From positions 1 to 64,000 of the forward strand of contig NZ_JAMTCF010000021.1 in assembly GCF_024171695.1 (NCBI RefSeq): 64,000 bases of DNA, in the 5' to 3' direction. This DNA comes from Actinosynnema pretiosum. GTDB lineage: Bacteria; Actinomycetota; Actinomycetes; Mycobacteriales; Pseudonocardiaceae. Positions 1-19,770 of the stretch are shown one piece after another; within the stretch, counting starts at the first letter, position 1; every line of letters begins with the position of its first letter. The position numbers and the translations under genes are program-made. The notes beneath the pieces were generated by a model that was given only the letters and a program-made list of their open reading frames with translations, was not told where the DNA came from and searched no databases.

Positions 1-95
1 GGGCACGGGGCACGGGGCACGGGGCACGGGGCACGGGGCACGGGGCACGGGGCACGGGGCACGGGGCACGGGGCACGGGGCACGGGGCACGGGGC
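1..95. repeat. 7-bp tandem repeat (GGGCACG)n
   Basis: Thirteen full copies of GGGCACG and a partial fourteenth, with no mismatch. The window starts inside the array, so its true length is unknown. A 7-bp unit is not a multiple of three, so expansion would shift any reading frame. No gene is visible over it. Confidence 0.95.
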
Positions 96-228
96 GAGCG
101 TGCCGGGGCGGGAGCGCACCGGAAGACGGACGGTGGCACGACACGGGAGGGTCACTCCGGCGGGTGATGGAACCGGTAGGGCGACGACTACGCGGCGGGC
201 AACGGGTCGCTAAAAGCGCGAAGCACCG

Positions 229-497
229 GTTGAACGGTCCGTTCAACCGGGAGTGAACGGACCGTTCAACGGCGACAAGACCAGTAGTTCGGCGGGCCAA
301 CAGCGGAGCGGCGAGACAGCGGCAGTCTCCAGGGCAACGACAAACAGCGGGAACGACGACCCGCCGGTTGAACGGACCGTTCAACCACAGACATGCAGCC
401 CATTCACCCAACAACCAAGCGAGTTGAACGGACCGTTCAACCACAGACATGCAGCCCGCTCACCCCACAACCAAGCAAGTTGAACGGACCGTTCAAC
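229..497. repeat. Five copies of a 19-bp palindrome, GTTGAACGG(A/T)CCGTTCAAC
   Basis: Copies lie at 229-247, 252-270 (two mismatches at its left end), 367-385, 423-441 and 479-497. Each arm is nine bases around a single central A or T. The last three are spaced exactly 56 bp apart because they head a 56-bp direct repeat (367-422, 423-478, degenerating after 497). The shape suits a dimeric regulator's operator or a REP-like element. The nearest gene is the GntR regulator 350 bp downstream, so autoregulation is possible but unproven. Confidence 0.9.
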
Positions 498-589
498 CAT
501 GAGCGAGCGGCCCGTTCACCCGCTGAAGGGCCAGCACGAATGGGTACCAGCGGGGTGGGGGTCCACAAGGTGGCGATCCCCGCAGCGGT

Positions 590-765
590 GATTTCAACGC
601 CCCTACAGCAGCGGTTGCAGCGCAACTCCTACAGCGGCGGCTCCAACAGCGGCGGTTGCAGCGCGGCTTCTACAGCGGCGGTGCCTACAGCGGCGTTGCA
701 GTGCAGCTCCAACAACGGCGGTTGCAGCAGCAGAGGCCCCAACAGCAGCGGTTCCAGCGGGTCGC
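590..765. repeat. Imperfect CAGCGGCGG-type repeats
   Basis: Variants of ACAGCGGCGGTTGCAGC and CTCCAACAGCGGCGG recur through this stretch with irregular spacing. Any protein read from it would be low-complexity Gly/Ser/Ala or Ala/Val. No start with a ribosome site is visible, so I treat it as non-coding repeat DNA. Confidence 0.6.
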
Positions 766-852
766 CGCCCCGCCCCACCCCCGCACGCGCTCCCCGCCCA
801 CTCCCCGCCCGCTCCCCCGATCCCCGCCCCACCCCGACCCTATGATGACCCC

Positions 853-1560
853 GTGGCAGGTGCAGGGAAGAAGACCAACCGGCGGGCCATCTACGAGGCG
901 CTGCGCCGCAGGGTGCTCACCCTCGACCTGGCTCCCGGTTCCGCGTTGTCCGAGAACGAGCTGGCCGCCGAGCTCGGGGTCAGTCGGACGCCCGTGCGCG
1001 AGAGCCTCATCCTCCTCGCCGAGGAGGGCCTGGTTCAGGTCTTCCCCAAGATCGGCTCGTTCGTCTGCCGGGTCGACCCCGACAAGGTCGCCGACGCCCA
1101 GTTCCTGCGCGAGGCCGTCGAGCTGGCCGCCCTGGAGGACCTCCCGCCCACCCTCGACGCCGACCTGCTCGCCGAGCTCGCCACCAACCTGGAGCGGCAG
1201 CGCGTCGCGGAGGGGCTTGAGGAGTTCTTCGAGCTCGACGAGGAGTTCCACCACGGCCTCCTCCGGCTGAGCGGGCACGGGAACGCGTGGGGGACCGTCG
1301 TCGCCGCCAAGGGGCACCTGGACCGCGCGCGCAGGCTCGGGTTGTACGACGCGCGCTCGCCCGAGGAGTTCGTGGCGCAGCACGTCGCGATCCACGCCGC
1401 CGTCGCCGCCGGGGACGTGGCGGGCGCGCGGGCCGCCATGCGCACGCACCTGCGCGCGGTGTTCGCGGACGTGGAGCGGATCAGGCGCCGGTCGCCGGAG
1501 CTGTTCGACACCGACCCGACGTCCACCCCGACGCGCCGCAACGTGGTGGTGTGGGAATGA
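853..1560 (+). CDS. GntR-family transcriptional regulator, FadR/FCD subgroup
   Basis: 235 aa from a GTG start. The N-terminal winged helix (about residues 10-75) has the typical GntR run: AIYEALRRRVLTLDLAPGS, then LAAELGVSRTPVRESL. The C-terminal all-helical FCD domain carries the probable metal or effector ligands: Asp and His in LDEEFHHGL, His in QHVAIH, and His in MRTHL. Such proteins bind small carboxylates and usually repress adjacent metabolic genes; the ligand here cannot be read. The next gene overlaps by ATGA, so the two are co-transcribed. It could act on the palindromes upstream. It is probably not part of the siderophore locus, which is convergent and separated by a terminator. 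Confidence 0.85.
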   Translation: MAGAGKKTNRRAIYEALRRRVLTLDLAPGSALSENELAAELGVSRTPVRESLILLAEEGLVQVFPKIGSFVCRVDPDKVADAQFLREAVELAALEDLPPTLDADLLAELATNLERQRVAEGLEEFFELDEEFHHGLLRLSGHGNAWGTVVAAKGHLDRARRLGLYDARSPEEFVAQHVAIHAAVAAGDVAGARAAMRTHLRAVFADVERIRRRSPELFDTDPTSTPTRRNVVVWE

Positions 1561-1856
1561 CGGGGAACCGCAGGGCCTGGCCGCTGCCGGTGGCGCTGGC
1601 GGCGAACGCGGTGCTGGGCGTGCTCTCCGCCCTGCCGCTGGCGTGGGGGTTCGCGCTGCTGGTCGAGGTCGCCGGACCCGGCCCGTCGGACCCGCCGGAC
1701 GTCGCCGCCGTGCTGTCGCTGCTGACCCCGGTGCTGCTGGTGTTCCTGCTGCTGAACGCCGTGCTGTTCAAGCTCAGCGGTCTCCCGGCCGCGCGCTACT
1801 GGCCGGTGAACGCGCTGGTCCTGCTGGCGCCCGCGCTGCTGGCGAGCTGCGCGTAG
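1557..1856 (+). CDS. Small integral membrane protein
   Basis: 99 aa. The ATG overlaps the stop of the GntR gene (ATGA), which fixes the start and indicates translational coupling. Three or four hydrophobic segments are visible (about residues 10-30, 48-66 and 76-97), separated by short loops; a Pro/Asp-rich loop (GPGPSDPPD) lies near residue 40. No catalytic motif or known family is recognised. Co-transcription with a ligand-sensing regulator suggests a small transport or sensing partner, but that is only inference. Confidence 0.7.
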   Translation: MTGNRRAWPLPVALAANAVLGVLSALPLAWGFALLVEVAGPGPSDPPDVAAVLSLLTPVLLVFLLLNAVLFKLSGLPAARYWPVNALVLLAPALLASCA

Positions 1857-1868
1857 CGGAGCAGCGGC

Positions 1869-1898
1869 CGGGGGCGCCCGCAGAGCGCGGCGCCCCCG
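1869..1898. terminator. Bidirectional hairpin terminator
   Basis: Perfect 10-bp stem CGGGGGCGCC / GGCGCCCCCG around a 10-nt loop, between the convergent membrane-protein gene and mbtH. It has no U-tract, as is common in actinobacteria. Confidence 0.75.
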
Positions 1899-1907
1899 AC
1901 CACCACC

Positions 1908-2098
1908 TCACCGCAGGCTCACCGGCCGCAGGTCGGTCCAGTTCTCCTCCACGTACGCCACGCACTCCTCGCGCCCGGTCGGCCCGAACACCGGGTCCCA
2001 ACCGGCGGGCACCTCCGCGAACGCGGGCCACAGCGAGTGCTGCCCCTCCGCGTTCACCAGCACGTGGAAGACGCCCTCGGCGTCGTCGAACGGATTGC

Positions 2099-2102
<4 letters not shown>
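1908..2102 (-). CDS. mbtH: MbtH-like protein
   Basis: 64 aa, the normal size for MbtH proteins. It shows the family hallmarks NPFDD near the N-terminus, the QHSLWP segment, PAGW, and the terminal WTDLRP. MbtH proteins bind NRPS adenylation domains and are needed for their folding or activity. The ATG overlaps the NRPS stop codon (ATGA), so it is translated last in the siderophore operon and almost certainly serves the adjacent synthetase. Confidence 0.95.
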
Positions 2103-15397
<13,295 letters not shown>

Positions 15398-15445
15398 GGG
15401 AAGGCCTCCACGCAATGGGTTCCGCGCAGGTCTGGGCGCACGACG

Positions 15446-15480
15446 CGGGTGGGGGCGCCGGGTTCGGCGGCCCCCACCCG
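15446..15480 (-). terminator. Hairpin between binding-protein gene and NRPS
   Basis: Outer stem CGGGTGGGGG / CCCCCACCCG with an inner CGCC / GGCG pair. It lies in the 106-bp gap upstream of the NRPS and may partly terminate transcripts from the hydroxylase and binding-protein genes, setting a lower NRPS level. Whether it is a full terminator cannot be read. Confidence 0.5.
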
Positions 15481-15503
15481 CGACGGAAGGGCTGGTGCTG
15501 CGA

Positions 15504-16514
15504 CTAGTTCTCGATCTTCTCCAGCAGCGGCACGACCTGGTCGATGCCGTAGGGCACGCTCAGCACGGTGTTGAACGACATGGAGGCGCCGATCGGCGGG
15601 TCCATGTAGGTCAGGAACAGGTCGCGCTTCTCGGTGGTGACCTTGAGGCGCTGGTAGGCCTCGACGCCCTTGACCCGCTCCTGCGCGGCGAGGTCGGAGG
15701 TCAGCCAGATGACCCGGTCGGCCTCCAGCAGGTCCATCCGCTCCTCGCTGAACTCGGCCACGTTCATCTCACCCGCGAGCGCGCCGATCTCGTCCTTGAG
15801 CGTGAAGCCCAGCTCCTTGACGAAGATGGCCTTCGGGTCGGTCGGGGCGAACGCCGAGTACTGGCCGGGCTTGAAGCTGTCGGCGACGACGGCGGTCTTG
15901 CCCTGCCACTCGGGGTGGGCGGCCTTGGCGTCGGCGAACCGCTTGGCCACGCCGTCGACCAGCTCCTGCGCCTTCTCGCTCTTGCCGAGCGCCTTGGCGA
16001 TGTGCTTGGTCTGGTCCTGCCACGGCGCGCCGTAGTCCACGAAGCCCTTGGGCTGCGCCACGACGGGCGCGATCTTGGACAGCGTGTCGTAGTGCTCCTG
16101 CTGGAGCCCGGAGTACACGGCGACGATCAGGTCGGGCTTGAGCGCGACGATCTTCTCCATGCTCACGTCGTCGCGCTCGCCGACGATCTCCGGCTGGGTG
16201 TCGCCCCACAGCTCCTTGGTCCACGGCCAGTTGCCGTAGGGGCGCTCCTTGAACCAGTCGACGACGCCGACGGGCTTGGATCCCAGTGCCAGCACGGGTT
16301 CCTGGTCGGACAGGCCGAGCGTGACGATGCGCTTCGGCTCGGCCTTGATCTCCGTCGAGCCGTACTTGTGCTCGACGGTGACGGGGAACGCGCCGGACGC
16401 CGCGTCGCCGGTCGCGCTGGGGGCGCCCGCGTCGGCGCCACCGCCGCTCCCGCACGCGGTCAGCGCCAGTGCCGCCGCGGCGACGGCGGCCACCAGCCTG
16501 GAGATGCCGGACAT
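15504..16514 (-). CDS. Iron-siderophore ABC transporter substrate-binding lipoprotein
   Basis: 336 aa. The N-terminus is a lipoprotein signal: Arg at residue 6, a hydrophobic Ala/Leu core and the lipobox LTAC at about residues 18-21. Then come a Gly/Ala/Ser linker and a FecB/TroA-type binding fold with the two lobes marked by PKRIVTLGLSDQEPVLALG and KPDLIVAVYSGLQQEHYDTL. It captures ferric siderophore outside the membrane for an import permease; no permease or import ATPase gene is in the window. It lies between the hydroxylase gene (68 bp upstream) and the NRPS, so it belongs to the same iron-controlled unit. GGAAGGG precedes the chosen ATG at 12 bases. Confidence 0.92.
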   Translation of the reverse strand: MSGISRLVAAVAAAALALTACGSGGGADAGAPSATGDAASGAFPVTVEHKYGSTEIKAEPKRIVTLGLSDQEPVLALGSKPVGVVDWFKERPYGNWPWTKELWGDTQPEIVGERDDVSMEKIVALKPDLIVAVYSGLQQEHYDTLSKIAPVVAQPKGFVDYGAPWQDQTKHIAKALGKSEKAQELVDGVAKRFADAKAAHPEWQGKTAVVADSFKPGQYSAFAPTDPKAIFVKELGFTLKDEIGALAGEMNVAEFSEERMDLLEADRVIWLTSDLAAQERVKGVEAYQRLKVTTEKRDLFLTYMDPPIGASMSFNTVLSVPYGIDQVVPLLEKIEN

Positions 16515-16582
16515 TGTGGTTGGTTTCCCTTCCGCCGGACGGGCACCGCTGCCCGTCCGAGGTTTCTCGTGTGGTGGTGGGT

Positions 16583-17911
16583 CTAGCTGGAGCTGGAGCC
16601 GCTGATCGCGTACTCCTGCTGGGACGGGATCGCCGCGGGGCGGCGGTCGAGCACGGATCGGAGGATCTCCCCGACCCGCACGGCGGTGTTGGACAGCAGT
16701 GCCGAGGAGATGCCGTGGCTGTGCTCGGTGCCGCCCTGCAGGTAGATGCCCGCCTCGACGTCGGCGGAGGTGGTGACGCGGTAGTCGCGGTCCACCCTGA
16801 GCCGGTCGTCGGGGTCGCGCAGGCAGCGCCCGGCCAGCTCGCCGAGCAGCGGCGTCGGGTCGGCCTCGTGGTAGCCGGTGGCGTAGACGACCGCGTCGGC
16901 GGTCAGCTCCTCGGACTCGCCGGTGGCCAGGGACTCGACGGTGACGCGGACGCCGTCGGCGGTCTCGGCCAGGCCGGTGACGTGCGAGAGGTTCAGCAGC
17001 CGCAACCGGTTCGCGCCCAGCACCTTCTCGCGGTAGACGCGCCGGTACAGCTCGTCGATCAGGTCGGTGTCGACCACGGCGTAGTTGGTGTTGGCGTGGT
17101 AGCCCATGATGCGGCGCTTGATCTCGTCGGGCGCGCCGAAGTAGTCGTCCACGGCGGCCGGGTCGAAGATCCGGTTGGCGAAGGAGGAGTCGTCGGCGGG
17201 GCTGTAGCCGTAGCGGGCGAACACGCCGCACACCTCGGCGGCCGGGAAGCGCTCGTGCAGGAAGGCGGTGACCTCCGCGGCGCTCTGCCCGGCGCCGACC
17301 ACGACGACGCGCTTCGGGTCGCCCAGCGCGGGGACGCGCGCGAGGAACTCGTGGTTGTGCCAGACCCGCTCGGAGGGCACGACGCCCTCGGGGAGGTTGA
17401 CCCGCAACCCCGTGGCGAACACGAGGTTGCGGGTCCGGCGGACCTCCAGCCCGCCGTCGGCGGTGCGGGAGGTGACGTCGAAGTGGGCGATCGCGCCGTC
17501 CTGCTCGACGGGGGCGATGGCGACGACCTCGGTGCGGTACGAGACCTGGTCGGCCAGCTGCGCGGCGGACCACTCGAAGTAGTCGTTGAACTCCACGCGC
17601 AGCGGGAAGAGGTTCTTGTGGTTGATGAAGTCGCTGAGCCTGCCGCGCTGGTGCAGGTAGTTCAGGAAGCTGAACGAGCTGGTCGGGTTCCGCAGCGTGA
17701 CCAGGTCCTTGAGGAAGGAGACCTGCATCGTCGCGTCGTCCATCAACATGCCCCGGTGCCACCCGAAGGCGGGCTGGCGCTCAAGGAAGTGAGCGGTGAC
17801 GGCCTCGCCGGGCGACGCGGTGGCGTTGTGCTCGGAGACGGCGATGGCGAGGGCCAGGTTGGAGGGGCCGAAGCCGACGCCGAGGACGTCGAAGACCGGG
17901 AACTGTGGCAT
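16583..17911 (-). CDS. L-ornithine N5-monooxygenase
   Basis: 442 aa, the usual length for the PvdA/SidA/CchB family. It converts L-ornithine to N5-hydroxyornithine with FAD, NADPH and O2, supplying the hydroxamate precursor. The FAD-binding GVGFGPSNLALA is at residues 11-22, the substrate-loop region WHRGM at about 50-54, the NADPH-binding VVVVGAGQSAAEV in the middle, and the family ATGY motif near residue 350. It is first in the minus-strand siderophore unit, with an iron box about 40 bp upstream. The A3 pocket of the NRPS fits its product. Confidence 0.95.
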   Translation of the reverse strand: MPQFPVFDVLGVGFGPSNLALAIAVSEHNATASPGEAVTAHFLERQPAFGWHRGMLMDDATMQVSFLKDLVTLRNPTSSFSFLNYLHQRGRLSDFINHKNLFPLRVEFNDYFEWSAAQLADQVSYRTEVVAIAPVEQDGAIAHFDVTSRTADGGLEVRRTRNLVFATGLRVNLPEGVVPSERVWHNHEFLARVPALGDPKRVVVVGAGQSAAEVTAFLHERFPAAEVCGVFARYGYSPADDSSFANRIFDPAAVDDYFGAPDEIKRRIMGYHANTNYAVVDTDLIDELYRRVYREKVLGANRLRLLNLSHVTGLAETADGVRVTVESLATGESEELTADAVVYATGYHEADPTPLLGELAGRCLRDPDDRLRVDRDYRVTTSADVEAGIYLQGGTEHSHGISSALLSNTAVRVGEILRSVLDRRPAAIPSQQEYAISGSSSS

Positions 17912-17947
17912 GGCTGTCCCATCGGTGCGACATTGGGTTGATCAAAC

Positions 17948-17966
17948 TTTGGTTACCCTAACCTAA
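17948..17966 (-). promoter_or_regulatory. Iron box (IdeR/DmdR operator), hydroxylase side
   Basis: On the minus strand this reads TTAGGTTAGGGTAACCAAA, 17 of 19 matches to the IdeR/DmdR consensus TTAGGTTAGGCTAACCTAA. It lies 37 bp upstream of the hydroxylase start and predicts iron-dependent repression of the biosynthetic genes. Confidence 0.88.
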
Positions 17967-18001
17967 CCTCAACGCCTCACGAGAGTGATCCAGACCTCTC
18001 T

Positions 18002-18020
18002 TACGGTTAGGCTAACCTCA
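18002..18020 (+). promoter_or_regulatory. Iron box (IdeR/DmdR operator), transporter side
   Basis: TACGGTTAGGCTAACCTCA matches the consensus at 16 of 19 positions with a perfect core GGTTAGGCTAACC. It ends 27 bp before the first ABC transporter start, so it probably overlaps that promoter. Confidence 0.88.
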
Positions 18021-18047
18021 CTCTCCGTACCCCTGGAAGGTGCTGCG

Positions 18048-19697
18048 GTGAAAAAAGTCCTTTCGGACGTGGTCACCGGGCAGTGGCGGCCGGTCGCCGC
18101 CGCAGGAGCCCTTGGCGCGCTCCACCAAGCTTGCGAGGCCGCCGTCCCGCTGGTGATCGGCGTGATCGTCGACGAGGCCGTGGCGACCGGCGACGGCGTG
18201 CGGCTCGGCCTGTGGATCGGACTGCTCGGCGCGGTGTTCCTGGTGCTGTCCAACGCTTTCCGCTTCTCGCTGCGCGCGGGCGAGCGGGCCGCCCACCGGG
18301 CGGAGCACGACGTGCGGGTCCGGCTGGCCCGCCGGGTGCTGGCGGAAGGCGGCGTGGACCGGCTGTCGGGCGAGCTGGCCAGCATCGCCACGGGCGACGC
18401 GCAGCGCGTCGGACGGGTGAACGCGGCGCTGCCGACCGCCATCGCCGCCGTCGTCGGGCTGCTCGTCGGCGCGGTGGCGCTGCTTCGGGTTTCCACAGCG
18501 CTGGGACTGCTCGTGCTGGTGGCCGCGCCGCTGATGCTCGGCCTGGCGCACCTGCTGGGCAAACCGCTCGAACGGCGCAGCGACGCCGAGCAGGAGCGGG
18601 CGGCGGCGGCCTCCGGGGTCGCGGCCGACCTGGTCGCGGGCATCCGGGCGCTCAAGGGCATCGGGGCCGAGGCCGCGGCAGCGGCCCGGTACCGGGGCAC
18701 CAGCGCGGAGTCAGCGGCGGCGGCCGTGCGGGCGGCGCGCTCGCGGGCCTGGCTGGACGGGTGGATGCTCGCGGTCACCGGGGTGTTCCTGGCGGTCGTG
18801 GCGCTGGTCGGCGGGCGGCTGGCCGCGAACGGCGAGATCACCGTGGGGCAGCTGGTCGCGGCGGTCGGGCTGGCGCAGTTCCTGCTGTGGCCGCTGGCCA
18901 TCTTCTCCTGGGTCAACGGGTTGCTGGCGCAGGCCAGGGCGTCGGCCGCGCGGGTCGACGCGGTGCTGGGCGCGCCGCCCGCCGTGCCGCCCGGCTCGCG
19001 GGTGCCCCCGGTCGCGGCCGGGGACGTGGCGCTGGTGGACGTGGTGTCCGGACCGCTGCGCGGCGTGTCGTTCTCGGTGTCCGCCGGGGAGTTCGTGGGC
19101 GTGGTGGCGGACGACCCCGCCGAGGCGGCGGCCCTGCTGGCGCTGCTGGCGCGGGAGGTGGACCCGGAGTCCGGGGCGGTGCTGCTGGACGGGGTCGCGC
19201 TGTCCGAAGTGGACGGTCCTGCCCGGCGGTCCGCGCTGCTGGTCGCCTCGCACGAGGCCGACCTGTTCGGCGGGACCGTGCTGGAGAACGTGCTGGACGG
19301 CGGGGACCACGTGGACGAGGCGGTGGCGGCGGCGCGGGTGGACGACGTGGCCCGCGCGCTGCCGGACGGGCTGGGGACGGTGGTGTCCGAGCGCGGGCGC
19401 TCGCTCTCCGGCGGGCAGCGGCAGCGGGTCGCGCTGGCTCGGGCGCTCGCGGCAGCCGCGCCGGTGCTGGTGCTGCACGACCCGACGACCGCCGTGGACG
19501 CGGTGACCGAGGTGGCGCTGGCCGACGGGGTGCGGCGGGTGCGGGCCGGGCGGACCACGATCGTCGTGGCGGCCAGCCCCGCGCTGCTGGCCGCCGCCGA
19601 CCGGGTGGTGCACCTGAGCGCCGGGGTCGTGGTGGCGCAGGGTGCGCACGCGGACCTGGTGGCGCGCGCGGACTACCGGTCGGCGGTGCTCGGGTGA
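18048..19697 (+). CDS. ABC transporter half-subunit A (fused membrane and ATPase domains)
   Basis: 549 aa from GTG, seven bases after GGAAGG; longer frames exist upstream but would run through the iron box. About 300 residues form the type-IV exporter-style membrane domain (six hydrophobic segments), followed by the ATPase domain. The signature LSGGQRQRVALARAL is intact. The P-loop is not: where GxxGxGKS/T is expected the sequence reads VVADDPAEAAALL, with no Lys. Walker B reads LVLHDPT, so His replaces the Asp and Asp replaces the catalytic Glu. It must therefore pair with the next gene product, which has the missing parts. No siderophore-interaction domain is present. The likely role is siderophore export, or uptake as in IrtAB. 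Confidence 0.9.
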   Translation: MKKVLSDVVTGQWRPVAAAGALGALHQACEAAVPLVIGVIVDEAVATGDGVRLGLWIGLLGAVFLVLSNAFRFSLRAGERAAHRAEHDVRVRLARRVLAEGGVDRLSGELASIATGDAQRVGRVNAALPTAIAAVVGLLVGAVALLRVSTALGLLVLVAAPLMLGLAHLLGKPLERRSDAEQERAAAASGVAADLVAGIRALKGIGAEAAAAARYRGTSAESAAAAVRAARSRAWLDGWMLAVTGVFLAVVALVGGRLAANGEITVGQLVAAVGLAQFLLWPLAIFSWVNGLLAQARASAARVDAVLGAPPAVPPGSRVPPVAAGDVALVDVVSGPLRGVSFSVSAGEFVGVVADDPAEAAALLALLAREVDPESGAVLLDGVALSEVDGPARRSALLVASHEADLFGGTVLENVLDGGDHVDEAVAAARVDDVARALPDGLGTVVSERGRSLSGGQRQRVALARALAAAAPVLVLHDPTTAVDAVTEVALADGVRRVRAGRTTIVVAASPALLAAADRVVHLSAGVVVAQGAHADLVARADYRSAVLG

Positions 19698-19770
19698 TCT
19701 CCCCCGCGCGACCGGAATGCGCTTACCCCCCTTTCGTGCCAGTGATCCCTGCGACGACCGGCGGTGCGCG

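Larger units (their letters stand above)
96..852. other. Gene-free repeat-rich region
   Basis: No convincing gene is seen between the 7-bp array and the GntR gene. The open frames that cross it are long only because of high GC and repeated sequence: they lack ribosome sites and have no family resemblance. It contains palindromic repeats (229-497) and imperfect CAG/CGG-rich repeats (about 590-760). Confidence 0.6.

Noticed and set aside
393..845. Open frame of 150 codons over the palindrome array
   Set aside because: It only reads repeated DNA (NGPFN and GS-rich repeats), lacks a ribosome site and resembles no protein.
16583..17762. Upstream extension of the binding-protein frame into the hydroxylase gene
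   Set aside because: The lipoprotein signal and lipobox begin at 16,514; the extension is Arg/Pro-rich and overlaps the hydroxylase in another frame.
17969..19558. Long minus-strand frame opposite ABC subunit A
   Set aside because: It is Ser/Thr/Ala-rich shadow sequence; the plus strand carries the ABC motifs.
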